Assembly (NCBI GenBank): GCA_965276785.1 | Contig: OZ255629.1 | Coordinates: 3,844,001 to 3,908,000, forward strand | Reading direction: 5' to 3' | DNA from: LMUY01 sp965276785 | GTDB taxonomy: Bacteria > Pseudomonadota > Alphaproteobacteria > Acetobacterales > Acetobacteraceae | Length of the DNA: 64,000 bases | In this document: in pieces, positions 1 to 8,712 of the stretch | Numbering within the stretch: the stretch's first letter is position 1 | Layout of the letters: the number at the start of each line of letters is the position of its first letter | The notes under the pieces: generated by a model | What the model was told of the DNA's origin: nothing | What the model saw: the letters and a program-made list of their open reading frames with translations, nothing else | Database searches by the model: none | Position numbers and translations under genes: made by a program

Positions 1-2
1 CT

Positions 3-662
3 CAGCTTGGATTGCTGGTGCCAGTGTGCTTGCTCGCCGCGCGGAATTGGCGCGCGTTGGTCGCCGCCACCGTGACTGCTGCTGCCTTGGTCGTGGCGAG
101 CAGCTTGGTGTTCGGCCTGCAAAGTTGGATCCTGTTCTGGCAGAACACCCGCCCCTTCATGACCTGGATCCTGCAGCGCGATTGGGGTGGCGAATATTAC
201 CAGCGCATCATGGTCACGGTGTTTGCAGCCGCTCGCTCGCTTGGCCTGGGTCTGGCGACGAGCGAGGCGCTGCAAGCGGCCGTAGGCTTGCTGGCTGCGG
301 TCTGCGTGTGGCGTCTTTGGTCGAGGCCGTCTACGGACGTGGGCGCGCGGATGGCGGCGACCGTCTGCTGCAGCCTGCTCGCGACACCTTATGCCTACAA
401 CTATGATGTGATCTGTCTCGCCGCTTCCGTGGTCCTTCTTGCCGCAAGCACCCGGAGCCTCGCTGGCGCTGCCGTATTGGCGCTTGCCTGGTTGTGGCCC
501 GGTTTAACCGTGTGGGCGAGCCTGAGCGGCTTGCAATGGTTCTCTCCAGCCCTCCTCGCGGCTGTTGCGATCATGGCCTATCGTCGTGCGAGCGGGATAG
601 CCAGCCCTGTGCCGATAAGCACAGCCGTACCATCCTTACCTGCTAGTGATGCGGAAATCTGA
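3..662 (+). CDS. GT87/DUF2029-like integral membrane glycosyltransferase, C-terminal part
   Basis: The reading frame is open to the left edge of the window, so only about the last 220 residues are present. They contain several hydrophobic segments typical of polytopic membrane proteins, with aromatic-rich loops (WILFWQNTRPF, TPYAYNYD). The TPYAYNYD motif in a late loop and the overall pattern resemble the C-terminal half of DUF2029/GT87 polyprenyl-phosphate-dependent mannosyltransferases; this is family recognition, not proof of substrate. The protein would act in the cytoplasmic membrane on lipid-linked sugars. An internal TTG at 12 could be read as a start, but it has no ribosome binding site and would begin inside the membrane domain. 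About 80 bp of non-coding sequence separates it from argC. Confidence 0.55.
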   Translation, partial: QLGLLVPVCLLAARNWRALVAATVTAAALVVASSLVFGLQSWILFWQNTRPFMTWILQRDWGGEYYQRIMVTVFAAARSLGLGLATSEALQAAVGLLAAVCVWRLWSRPSTDVGARMAATVCCSLLATPYAYNYDVICLAASVVLLAASTRSLAGAAVLALAWLWPGLTVWASLSGLQWFSPALLAAVAIMAYRRASGIASPVPISTAVPSLPASDAEI

Positions 663-741
663 GTGTAGTGGCAGCCTTGCGGCCGCGTGGCTTGCACTCT
701 GCCTAATCATTGATCCAACTTAGGCCGGTGGAGGAATCGGT

Positions 742-1680
742 ATGGCCCATAGCGTCTTCATCGACGGCGAAGCTGGCACCACCGGACTCGGTATCCGCGA
801 GCGCCTCCGCGCCATTCCGGGCGTGATCATCCGCTCCATCGACCCGGCCCACCGCAAGGACCCGGCGGCCCGGCAGGACATGATGGCCCAGGTGGACGCT
901 GCCATCCTATGCCTGCATGATGACGCAGCCCGCGAGTCCGCGGCCCTGGCGGCGGGGCTGGGCGCCGGCGCACCGAAGCTGCTGGACGCCAGCACTGCCC
1001 ACCGGGTCGACCCGAATTGGGTCTATGGCGTTCCTGAACTGGACGCCGGCCAGGCCGAGCGCATCGCAACAGCCGCCCGCGTCGCCAATCCCGGTTGCTA
1101 TCCCACCGGCGCCATCGCCTTGCTGCGCCCGCTGGTCGCCGCCGGGTTGGTCCCCGCGGACTACCCCATCTGCGTCAATGCCGTGAGCGGCTACTCCGGC
1201 GGCGGCCGCGCTGCAATCGAGGCCCACGATGCCGCCGGCGGCCCGGCCTTCGAGCTCTACGCCCTCGGGCTGGAGCACAAGCACATCCCCGAACTGCAAC
1301 GCTATGCGCTGTTGACCCGGCGCCCCATCTTCATTCCAGCGGTCGGTCATTTCCGCCAGGGCATGCTGGTCTCCATCCCGCTGCACCTCGACGCGCTGCC
1401 GGCCCAGCCCTCCGCCCAGGACCTCACCCAAGCCCTTGCCGACTACTATCGGCACGCCCCACTGATCCGGGTGCTGCCGGCGGAGCCCGTCGGGCGGTTG
1501 GAACCCGAGGCGCTGAACGACACCGATGCGATGGAGCTGCGCGTCTTTGCCCATACGAGCTACCGCCATGCCGTGCTGGTGGCACGGCTGGACAACCTGG
1601 GCAAGGGCGCCTCGGGCGCCGCGGTGCAGAACCTGCGCCTGATGCTCGGCCAGCCCGCACAGGCCGAACTTGCCGCCTGA
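742..1680 (+). CDS. argC: N-acetyl-gamma-glutamyl-phosphate reductase (short, type 2 ArgC)
   Basis: Cytoplasmic enzyme of arginine biosynthesis that reduces N-acetylglutamyl phosphate to the semialdehyde with NADPH. The 312-residue protein starts with the dinucleotide-binding stretch containing GEAGTTGLGIRERL. It carries the catalytic cysteine in NPGCYPTGA (Cys119), and the motif AVSGYSGGGR follows. The length matches the short ArgC class common in alphaproteobacteria. The ATG is preceded by GGTGGAGGA at good spacing. The next gene starts inside its last codons, so the two are probably co-translated. Confidence 0.95.
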   Translation: MAHSVFIDGEAGTTGLGIRERLRAIPGVIIRSIDPAHRKDPAARQDMMAQVDAAILCLHDDAARESAALAAGLGAGAPKLLDASTAHRVDPNWVYGVPELDAGQAERIATAARVANPGCYPTGAIALLRPLVAAGLVPADYPICVNAVSGYSGGGRAAIEAHDAAGGPAFELYALGLEHKHIPELQRYALLTRRPIFIPAVGHFRQGMLVSIPLHLDALPAQPSAQDLTQALADYYRHAPLIRVLPAEPVGRLEPEALNDTDAMELRVFAHTSYRHAVLVARLDNLGKGASGAAVQNLRLMLGQPAQAELAA

Positions 1681-2209
1681 CGGCCCGCTCTGGTCGCTGG
1701 ACGGCGTCTCGCCCCAGATCGCGGCGGACGCTTGGGTCGCCCCCACCGCCAGCGTGATCGGCGACGTGGTGCTCGGCCCTCGCGCCAACGTCTGGTTCCA
1801 TTGCGTGCTACGGGGCGACACCAACCACATCCGCGTCGGCGAGGGCAGCAACATTCAGGACGGCACCATCGTCCACATCGCCACCGGGACCTTCCCGTGC
1901 CTGATCGGCCGCTACGTCACCATCGGCCATGCCTGCATCGTCCACGCCTGCACCCTGGAGGACCGCGCCTTCGTCGGCATGGGCGCTACCGTGCTGGACG
2001 GCGCTGTGATCGCCGAAGGCGGCATGCTGGCGGCAGGCGGCTTGCTCACGCCGGGCAAGCGCATCGGCCCGAACGAGCTCTGGGCCGGCAGCCCAGCCCG
2101 GCTGATGCGTGTGATGTCCGCCGAGGAGCGGGCGTCTTGGGATCAAACGGCACCTCACTATGTAGCATTGGCGCAGCGCTTCCGCACGGGATTGGCCCCG
2201 ATGCGCTAA
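1670..2209 (+). CDS. gamma-class carbonic anhydrase family protein
   Basis: 179-residue left-handed beta-helix (hexapeptide repeat) protein. The repeat V/I-G-D-V-V-L-G runs from about residue 28 onward, and the zinc-ligand histidines are visible in IVHIATG and IGHACIVHAC, as in Cam/YrdA-type gamma carbonic anhydrases. The likely activity is reversible CO2 hydration, but many family members have no measured activity. The TTG start overlaps the last 11 bases of argC; no ATG or GTG lies early enough to preserve the first helix turn. The overlap suggests translational coupling with argC. Confidence 0.88.
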   Translation: MPPDGPLWSLDGVSPQIAADAWVAPTASVIGDVVLGPRANVWFHCVLRGDTNHIRVGEGSNIQDGTIVHIATGTFPCLIGRYVTIGHACIVHACTLEDRAFVGMGATVLDGAVIAEGGMLAAGGLLTPGKRIGPNELWAGSPARLMRVMSAEERASWDQTAPHYVALAQRFRTGLAPMR

Positions 2210-2232
2210 GCCGGCTGCCATGAGGACCCTCC

Positions 2233-2796
2233 ATGCGCCGCCTTCTGCCCATCGTCGCACTCGCTGCCCTGCCGGTCGCCTGCGGGCCCCTCCCGCCGCC
2301 GCCCGACACCGCCGTTCTTCCGCCCGGCGTGTTCAGCCCGCTGGACCAGGACGTTCCCGCCACTGAATACGCCCAATACGCCTTCTCCGACCCGGCGCGC
2401 ACCTATGGCAACCCGGTGGCCGGGGCGCAGGCAGTGCTGGCGATGGATTATATCGCCGGCCAGCTCAACACGAGCCCGCGCTGGCAGAACATCAGCGCCA
2501 TCACGCAAATGCAGCTCCTGCAGGGCCGCGCCGCCACCCGCCAGGCGGTGGGCATTGCCCCCAATGCGCCCTCGCAGCTTGTGGTCAACAGTCTGGTAGC
2601 CGCGCGCAACGATCTCGCCAGCGGCAACAGCCAGGCGGCCGAGGCGGCCTTGACCAATCCAGCGTTCCCGGGCGGTGGCGCACAGGCGGTGAGAGCGCTG
2701 ACCAATCTGCCCTACATCCAGATGGCAAACGTCTCGACCCAGCATGCCGGTGAAGATCTGTTCGCGCCGGACAACGGCGATCAGCGGCCGGATTAG
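2233..2796 (+). CDS. putative lipoprotein of unknown function
   Basis: 187 residues with a short charged N-terminus (MRRLLP), a hydrophobic core and a lipobox-like ALPVAC with the acceptor cysteine at about residue 17. It is therefore predicted to be lipidated and anchored in the periplasm. A proline-rich linker (PLPPPPDTAVLPPG) follows, then a soluble alanine/glutamine-rich helical domain. I do not recognise a functional family. It follows the carbonic anhydrase gene by 23 bp on the same strand and overlaps the end of the opposite-strand GH15 gene by 4 bp. Confidence 0.7.
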   Translation: MRRLLPIVALAALPVACGPLPPPPDTAVLPPGVFSPLDQDVPATEYAQYAFSDPARTYGNPVAGAQAVLAMDYIAGQLNTSPRWQNISAITQMQLLQGRAATRQAVGIAPNAPSQLVVNSLVAARNDLASGNSQAAEAALTNPAFPGGGAQAVRALTNLPYIQMANVSTQHAGEDLFAPDNGDQRPD

Positions 2797-4640
2797 GGCC
2801 GCCACGTACCGATGCGCGCGCCACCGGACAACTCGCGGTCCAGGAAGAACGCGGCCGAGATCAGCGCCAAATGCGTCAGCGCTTGCGGCGTGTTGCCCAT
2901 GTGCTCGCCGGACAGGCCGATCTCCTCGGAGAACAGGCCAAGCGGGTTGGCGTAGCTCAGCATCTTCTCGAACACCAGGCGCGCCTCCGCCAAACGCCCC
3001 GCGCGCGCCAAGCATTCCGCATACCAGAACGAGCAGGCGGAAAAGGTGCCTTCCTGCCCGTCGATCCCATCCGCGTTGCGGTAGCGGTACACCAGCGGGT
3101 CATCGACCAAGGTGCGGCCGATCGCATCGAGCGTGGCGAGCCAGCGTGGATCGGTGGAGGCGACGAAACGCACCAGCGGCAGCAGCAGCATAGCGCCGTC
3201 CAGGTGGTGCGACCCCTTGGCGGCGACCAAGTGTCCGCGTTCCGGGTCCCAGAACTCGCTCCACACGCTGGCGCGGATGGCGTCCCGCGTTGTGTGCCAC
3301 TCGTGAAGCGGGGCGGGCAGCGAGCGCTTCTGCGCCAGCCGGGTCGCGCGGTCCACCGCCACCCAACACATGACGCGCGAGTGCAGCCAGTGGCGGGCGG
3401 GGCTGCGCAGCTCCCAAATGCCTTGGTCCGGCTCCTGCCAGTGGCCGCACACGTAGTTCACGGTGCGGACGACATGGTTCCAGCCATCGTGCGAGATCGC
3501 CTCGCCATATTTGTTAGCGAGATAGACGGCATCCAACAGCTCGCCATAGATGTCGAGCTGGGTCTGGTCGAACGCCGCATTGCCGATGCGCACCGGCGCC
3601 GCACCGCCATACCCGCGCAAATGCGGCAGTTCGGACTCGTCCAGCCGCTCCCGGCCATCGATGCCATACATGATCTGCATGAGGCCGCTTGAGTCGCAGC
3701 CCTTCGCGCGCGCTTCCACCCAGCGCATGAAGGCGTTGGCTTCGGCAGCATAGCCCAGGCGCATGAACGCGTAGACGGTGAAGGAGGCATCCCTGATCCA
3801 GGTCGCACGGTAGTCCCAGTTGCGCGTGCCGCCAGACGCCTCCGGCAGCCCGAACGTCGCGGCGGCCAACACCGATCCATGCTCGGACGAGGTCAGCAAC
3901 TTGAGCACCAGGGCCGAGCGGGCGATCGCCTCGCGCCAGCGGCCCTTGTAGTTGGACTGGCCGATCCAGCTTTGCCAATGTGCCACGCAGGCGTGAAACA
4001 GCGCATCGATCTCGCCGGGCCCGGGCGCTGCTGCGGTGGCGTCGAGCAGGATGAAATCCGCACCTTCGCCGGCTCGTAGCGTGAACTCTGCCCGTGCGCC
4101 GTGGCCCTCGGCGGTAAGCGGCACAGATCCGGCAAGCCGCAAGGCGGGGCCGCCGCTCGCGGAGAAGACAACGCTGCCGCCATCTGTCGCCGCTCTCGTA
4201 TCGCCGCGCGCGTAATCCAGCCGCGGTGTGCAGTGCAGGCGGAAGCGCGCCTCGCCACGCACCACGCGCACCCGCCTTACCAGCCGCGGTTTGCCCCCGG
4301 GTTCGGGGAAGGGCATGAAGTCCGTGATCTCGCCCACGCCCTCCGGCGACAGGAAACGCGTGACGAGAACGTTGGTGTCGGGAAGGTAGATCTGCCGGTG
4401 TTGTGCCCCGGATAGGGTCGGCGCGAGTTCCCAGACGCCACCTCGCTCGCGGTCGAGCAGCGCCGCGAACACGCTGGGGCTGTCGAAGTCGGGCCAGCAT
4501 AGGAAATCCACCGCGCCATTATCGGCAACCAATGCCGTGGTGCGCTGGTCACCGATCACTCCATGGGCTTCGATCGGGCGGCCAGGCGCAGTTGCGGGTT
4601 CGGCGGCGGCGATCGCGTGGGCTGGCCTGTTGTCAGCCAT
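2793..4640 (-). CDS. glycoside hydrolase family 15 protein (glucoamylase/trehalase-like)
   Basis: 615 residues matching the bacterial GH15 architecture. An N-terminal beta-sandwich contains ALVADNGAVDFLCWPDFDSPS at about residues 35-55. It is followed by an (alpha/alpha)6 barrel with RNWDYRATWIRDASF and, near the C-terminus, EGTFSACSFWYAECLARAG. Members are glucoamylases, trehalases or related alpha-glucan hydrolases. No signal peptide is evident, so a cytoplasmic role in glucan or trehalose turnover is more likely than secretion. It starts about 40 bp after the end of hpnK on the same strand and may be transcribed with it; a functional link to hopanoids is not implied. Confidence 0.9.
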   Translation of the reverse strand: MADNRPAHAIAAAEPATAPGRPIEAHGVIGDQRTTALVADNGAVDFLCWPDFDSPSVFAALLDRERGGVWELAPTLSGAQHRQIYLPDTNVLVTRFLSPEGVGEITDFMPFPEPGGKPRLVRRVRVVRGEARFRLHCTPRLDYARGDTRAATDGGSVVFSASGGPALRLAGSVPLTAEGHGARAEFTLRAGEGADFILLDATAAAPGPGEIDALFHACVAHWQSWIGQSNYKGRWREAIARSALVLKLLTSSEHGSVLAAATFGLPEASGGTRNWDYRATWIRDASFTVYAFMRLGYAAEANAFMRWVEARAKGCDSSGLMQIMYGIDGRERLDESELPHLRGYGGAAPVRIGNAAFDQTQLDIYGELLDAVYLANKYGEAISHDGWNHVVRTVNYVCGHWQEPDQGIWELRSPARHWLHSRVMCWVAVDRATRLAQKRSLPAPLHEWHTTRDAIRASVWSEFWDPERGHLVAAKGSHHLDGAMLLLPLVRFVASTDPRWLATLDAIGRTLVDDPLVYRYRNADGIDGQEGTFSACSFWYAECLARAGRLAEARLVFEKMLSYANPLGLFSEEIGLSGEHMGNTPQALTHLALISAAFFLDRELSGGARIGTWRP

Positions 4641-4681
4641 TCTCTAACTCCGGCCGAGGTCTGGATGGCAGGCCAACGCGC

Positions 4682-5524
4682 TCAGGTCTCCAAGATATCC
4701 CGAAATGTCGTGCGCGGTGGTAGCGCCAATGCCGCCGCCGGGTCCAGCAAGGCCGCGAGTTCTGCCGCGTGTTGATAGCCTGGCATCAGCCGGGCGATGG
4801 CGGCGTCGGCCCAGCTGGCCGGGTGAAAGTAGAGTTCGCTCACGCCAGCCGGCAGGTGTGGGGCCAGACGTAGCAGCCGTTCGGGCGTCATGCCACCGGT
4901 CCAATGCAGGCCAAACACGTGGTCGGTGGTTACGAGGCCGGCGCGGTGAACCTGCTGACGGAGCAGAGATGTCCAGCGGCGAAGCACGGTTGCGCCGAAC
5001 CCGGGCCGTTCTCCGCATTGTCGCAGCACGGACGCGGGCTCGGCGGGTACGCGAACTGCCAGTAGGCCGTGCCGCCGCCCCTCCTCGATCAGCATGCGCC
5101 CGACTGTAGGGTGCAGGTGCATGTGCTTGTGGGCATTGGCATGGTCCAGCGGCAGCCCGGTCGCTTTGAAGGCCAGGAACTGCGCGCGGATTTCCAGCCG
5201 GAGCTGACGGCGGACGGCGGCTCGCAGGAAATAGGCTGCACCTAAGCGGAGTTGATCGGACGGGAACCAGCCGTCCCGGCCGACCAAGTCTGGAATGTCC
5301 CCCGGCGGAAGCCGCGCCGCGCCCTCGATGACCACGAGGTGGAGGCCGACCCGAAGGCTGGGCAGGCGGCGCGCACGCTCAATCGCGTCGTCTGCCGCCG
5401 CACCTGCCACCATCAGGCTCGTGGTCGTCAGCATTCCCTGGCGATGGGCCTGCTCGACCGCTTCGTTCACCGCGACCGACAGCCCGAAATCGTCCGCCGT
5501 CGTGATGACCCGGCGGCTGTTCAG
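4682..5524 (-). CDS. hpnK: hopanoid biosynthesis protein HpnK (YdjC-like N-deacetylase)
   Basis: YdjC/NodB-like carbohydrate deacetylase. In characterised bacteria HpnK removes the acetyl group from N-acetylglucosaminyl bacteriohopanetetrol made by HpnI. The metal-binding motif TTADDFGLS lies upstream of the first GTG (5470), so translation must begin earlier. No ATG, GTG or TTG exists in frame between there and the end of hpnJ. The best candidate is a CTG at 5524-5522 that overlaps the hpnJ stop as CTGA, with a weak AAGG just upstream. This gives 280 residues, the usual length. Further motifs are GLHLVVIEG and DHANAHKHMHLHP. The start is inferred; the family assignment is firm. Confidence 0.9.
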   Translation of the reverse strand: MNSRRVITTADDFGLSVAVNEAVEQAHRQGMLTTTSLMVAGAAADDAIERARRLPSLRVGLHLVVIEGAARLPPGDIPDLVGRDGWFPSDQLRLGAAYFLRAAVRRQLRLEIRAQFLAFKATGLPLDHANAHKHMHLHPTVGRMLIEEGRRHGLLAVRVPAEPASVLRQCGERPGFGATVLRRWTSLLRQQVHRAGLVTTDHVFGLHWTGGMTPERLLRLAPHLPAGVSELYFHPASWADAAIARLMPGYQHAAELAALLDPAAALALPPRTTFRDILET

Positions 5525-6948
5525 GCGGCCTTGTTGCGGTCTCGGATGAACTGGAAGAACTCGACGCCTTCGCGCAGCCGCCGCTTCATCATCTGCGGGC
5601 TGCGCACCATCTCGCCGACGATGGCGGCAATCTTGGGGGCACGGAAGTAAAAGCGCTTGTAGAACGTCTCCACGCTGTCGAAGATTTCGCTATGCGACAG
5701 GTGCGGATAGTCCAGCGGCGCGATCTGGATGCCGGTTTCGTCGATCAGCTCGGCATGGGCTTCCGACAACCAGCCATTCTCCAACGCCTGTTTGTGTAAG
5801 GCCGTGCCTGGATAGGGCGCGGCCAGCGACACCTGCAGCGTGTGGGGGTTGATCTCGGTGGCAAAGCGGATGGTTTGCTCGATGGTCTCGCGCGTCTCGC
5901 CAGGCAGGCCGACGATGAAGGTGCCGTGGATTTTGATGCCGAGCTCGTGGCAGTCCTTGGTGAAGCGCCGCGCCACGTCTACCAGCATGCCCTTCTTGAT
6001 ATTGTGCAGGATTTGCTGGTTGCCGCTCTCGTAGCCGACCAGCAGCAGCCGCAACCCGTTGTCCTTCAGCACCTTCAGCGTGTCGCGTGGCACGTTGGCC
6101 TTGGCGTTGCACGACCAGGTGACGCCGAGCTTGCCCAGTTCGCGGGCGATCGCCTCGGCGCGGGGCAGGTCGTCGGTGAAGGTGTCGTCGTCAAAAAAGA
6201 ATTCCCGCACCTGCGGGAACATCTGCTGCGCGCGGCGGATTTCCTCGGCCACATGCGCCGGGCTGCGGGTGCGATAGCGATGGCCGCCGACCGTTTGCGG
6301 CCACAAGCAGAAGGTGCAGCGAGATTTGCAGCCGCGGCCGGTATAGAGCGAGATGTAGGGGTGCAGCAGGTAGCCGATGAAGTAATCCTCGATCCGGAGG
6401 TCTCGCTTGTAGACGTCGGTCACGAACGGGAGCGTGTCCATGTTCTCGATCATGGTGCGGTCGGGATTGTGCACCACCGTTCCGGCGGCGTCGCGATAGG
6501 AAATGCCGTCGACGCTGGCGAACTCGCGGCCCTCCGCTACTTCCTGGATGGTGAAATCGAACTCGTTGCGGGCGACAAAATCGATACAGCGGCTGGCCGA
6601 CAGGCTTTCGGCTGGCTGCACGGCGACCTTGGCGCCGACGAAGCCGATCTTGAGCGACGGTTTGGCCTCCTTCAGGGCCTCGGCCACCCTAACATCTGAG
6701 GCAAAGGACGGCGTTGAGGTGTGTAGCACCACCAGCTCATGCGCCCGCCCCGCCTCGAGCACCGGCTCCAGACCGAGCCCGGCGGGCGGTGCGTCAATCA
6801 AGCGGCTGCCCGGGACCAGCGCTGCCGGTTGCGCCAGCCAGGTGGGATACCAAAACGAGCGGATTTCCCGCTTGGCCTGGTAGCGGGACCCGGCGCCCCC
6901 ATCGAATCCACCGAACGAAGGCGGTTGCAGGAACAGCGTCTTCATCAT
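5521..6948 (-). CDS. hpnJ: hopanoid biosynthesis radical SAM protein HpnJ
   Basis: 475-residue radical S-adenosylmethionine enzyme with an N-terminal cobalamin-binding-like domain. The Fe4S4 motif C-x3-C-x2-C is visible as GCKSRCTFC (Cys207, Cys211, Cys214). By family knowledge HpnJ contracts the glucosamine of amino-sugar hopanoids to a cyclitol ether. The start is the first of two adjacent ATGs before KTLFLQPPSFGG, the conserved N-terminus, with AAAGGA upstream. A longer open frame reaches back into hpnI but is not coding. It lies 5 bp after hpnI, and its stop overlaps the proposed CTG start of hpnK. Confidence 0.95.
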   Translation of the reverse strand: MMKTLFLQPPSFGGFDGGAGSRYQAKREIRSFWYPTWLAQPAALVPGSRLIDAPPAGLGLEPVLEAGRAHELVVLHTSTPSFASDVRVAEALKEAKPSLKIGFVGAKVAVQPAESLSASRCIDFVARNEFDFTIQEVAEGREFASVDGISYRDAAGTVVHNPDRTMIENMDTLPFVTDVYKRDLRIEDYFIGYLLHPYISLYTGRGCKSRCTFCLWPQTVGGHRYRTRSPAHVAEEIRRAQQMFPQVREFFFDDDTFTDDLPRAEAIARELGKLGVTWSCNAKANVPRDTLKVLKDNGLRLLLVGYESGNQQILHNIKKGMLVDVARRFTKDCHELGIKIHGTFIVGLPGETRETIEQTIRFATEINPHTLQVSLAAPYPGTALHKQALENGWLSEAHAELIDETGIQIAPLDYPHLSHSEIFDSVETFYKRFYFRAPKIAAIVGEMVRSPQMMKRRLREGVEFFQFIRDRNKAA

Positions 6949-6953
6949 GGAGC

Positions 6954-8099
6954 CTATCCTTTGCCGGGCACGAGACGCGGCGGCGATATTTGCAACACAT
7001 GCCCGCGCCACGCCACGCGCTTGCCGCCATAGCTTGCGAGGATCACGGCGACCGACATGAGGTCGCGCAGCGGTAAAAGCCAGCCCGGCATGGCGGCGGG
7101 AAGCCCCAAGGCGCCATTGATACCGAATGTTGTGGCCATGCGGATGAGCCAAGTCGCGGCGAATAGCGCGACCGACCAGCCTGCACCCATCGACAGGACC
7201 ATCGCGAGCCCGGCCCAGAACAGCGGATATTGCAACGTTGATAGCGGGAACCCAATCGGGGCCAGCGACTGAATGGTCCGGCCCCACCGCAGCTCGTGCG
7301 CGAACAAATCGGCTAGAGTCATTTCCGGCACGGTCGTGGACGGCACAGCAGCGGCCAGAGCGACGCTGGCGCCGCGCTCCCGCACCAGGCGCCCGAGCAT
7401 CGCGTCATCGGCCAAATGATGAACGAGAGCTTGCAATCCGCCCACCTGCTGCAGCATGCCGCGCGTGAGCGCCATGGTGGCGCCGAGGCAGTCCTGGCGG
7501 CCGAGCTTGCGGGCGAGCAACGCCCCTGGCAGGAAGATATGATTGATCTGAGCCGTTCCGAGTCGGGCGGCAAGCGTGGTCGACGCGCCAACCCCGGCGT
7601 AAAGCGTCGTGACCAAGCCGACGTCCGGCCGGCTCAAGGCGCTGGCAAGTTCCCGCAGGTAGCCAGGTGGGGCATGGATGTCGCTGTCGGCAATCACCAG
7701 CAAATCGTGCTTGGCGCGGGGAAACATGTTGATAAGGTTGCTGACCTTCCGGTTGACACCATGCTGCGCGGTATCGACCACCACATCGATGTCCACAGCA
7801 GGGAAGCGGGCGCGCAACCGGCGGATGACATGCAGCGCCGGGTCGGCTGGGTCTTGCAGCCCGAACACAATTTGAAACACTTTATAGTCTTGCCGGCAGA
7901 AGGAAGCCAGGGCTTCCTCTAGCAAAGGCTCGTCGCCATGCAATGGCTTTAAGATGGTAACCGGGGTGCCGGGCGCCCGGACCGCCGGCAAGATACGGCT
8001 ATGACGGCGGACCGCTATCCAGCCAATAACCGCCTGCGCCAAGCCCGCAAGCCCGATTGCGGCGGCAATTACCGCGAGTGACAGCGCTAGTTGCTGCAT
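6954..8099 (-). CDS. hpnI: hopanoid biosynthesis glycosyltransferase HpnI
   Basis: 381-residue GT2/ceramide-glucosyltransferase-like membrane enzyme. An N-terminal transmembrane helix (LALSLAVIAAAIGLAGLAQAV) precedes the catalytic domain, which starts at PVTILKPLHGDEPLLEEAL. The nucleotide-sugar motif is VIADSDIHAP, with HHLADDAMLG and ELRWGRT later, and two or more C-terminal membrane helices. The family adds N-acetylglucosamine to bacteriohopanetetrol at the inner membrane. The ATG of MQQLALS is used; an open frame upstream of it overlaps hpnM and looks non-coding. The gene starts 4 bp after the hpnM stop. Confidence 0.93.
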   Translation of the reverse strand: MQQLALSLAVIAAAIGLAGLAQAVIGWIAVRRHSRILPAVRAPGTPVTILKPLHGDEPLLEEALASFCRQDYKVFQIVFGLQDPADPALHVIRRLRARFPAVDIDVVVDTAQHGVNRKVSNLINMFPRAKHDLLVIADSDIHAPPGYLRELASALSRPDVGLVTTLYAGVGASTTLAARLGTAQINHIFLPGALLARKLGRQDCLGATMALTRGMLQQVGGLQALVHHLADDAMLGRLVRERGASVALAAAVPSTTVPEMTLADLFAHELRWGRTIQSLAPIGFPLSTLQYPLFWAGLAMVLSMGAGWSVALFAATWLIRMATTFGINGALGLPAAMPGWLLPLRDLMSVAVILASYGGKRVAWRGHVLQISPPRLVPGKG

Positions 8100-8103
8100 T
8101 TGG

Positions 8104-8712
8104 TCACGGAACGCTAGCGCCCCCGGAGAGGTCCGCAACCTTCTTTTTGAGAGTTGCGACGAGGGCGTCGGGGCCGCCTTCCAACTGGCTGCGGAAATCT
8201 GAGCGCTGCACCGCCACCCGGCTGATTGAGCCATCAAGCAACACGTCCACCGCGCGCCAGCCGGCGTCGGTTTGTCTCATGACATAGTCAATCCGATTGG
8301 TGTCGTTGCCGTTGCTCAAGATATGGGTCGTCACCACCCGCTCCCCACCGACATCGCGCAGAGTTGGATCGATTTGGAATTGCTCGCCGTTGTAGCTGGC
8401 GAAATTGCCCACATAACTCGCAACCGTGAAGCGGACGAACTCCGCCCGAAGGTCTTGCTGCTGTTCGGGAGTGAAGCTCTGCCAGCGGGAGCCCACCGAG
8501 GTTTGCAGCACGGCGTCCAAATCAAAGGCGTTTTCCACCAAAGGCGCCAGCATTTGATAGCGTTGCGCGAACGGTGTGGCCTTGCCCTCGCGCATGGCCG
8601 ATAGCAAGCCTTGGTCCAGCGCCTCGATCGGCTCGGCGGGCGCAGACAGAGCCGCAAAAGCGGAGACGGTCGAGCAAAGCAGCGCAGCGGTCAGGACGGC
8701 AATGCGTCTCAT
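8104..8712 (-). CDS. hpnM: HpnM, MlaC/Ttg2D-like periplasmic lipid-binding protein
   Basis: 202 residues with a cleavable signal peptide (MRRIAVLTAALLCSTVSAFA) and an MlaC/Ttg2D fold, recognisable from FAQRYQMLAPLVENAFDL and the repeated pattern around FTVASYVGNFASYNGEQF. Homologues in hopanoid operons are called HpnM and are thought to carry hopanoids or phospholipids across the periplasm, probably with the RND protein HpnN, which is not in this window. It overlaps dxs by ATGA (8709-8712) and precedes hpnI by 4 bp, placing it inside one operon from ispA or dxs to hpnK. Confidence 0.92.
   Translation of the reverse strand: MRRIAVLTAALLCSTVSAFAALSAPAEPIEALDQGLLSAMREGKATPFAQRYQMLAPLVENAFDLDAVLQTSVGSRWQSFTPEQQQDLRAEFVRFTVASYVGNFASYNGEQFQIDPTLRDVGGERVVTTHILSNGNDTNRIDYVMRQTDAGWRAVDVLLDGSISRVAVQRSDFRSQLEGGPDALVATLKKKVADLSGGASVP

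Noticed and set aside
4682..5470. hpnK starting at the GTG at 5470
   Set aside because: It would remove the TADDFG metal motif needed for deacetylase activity.
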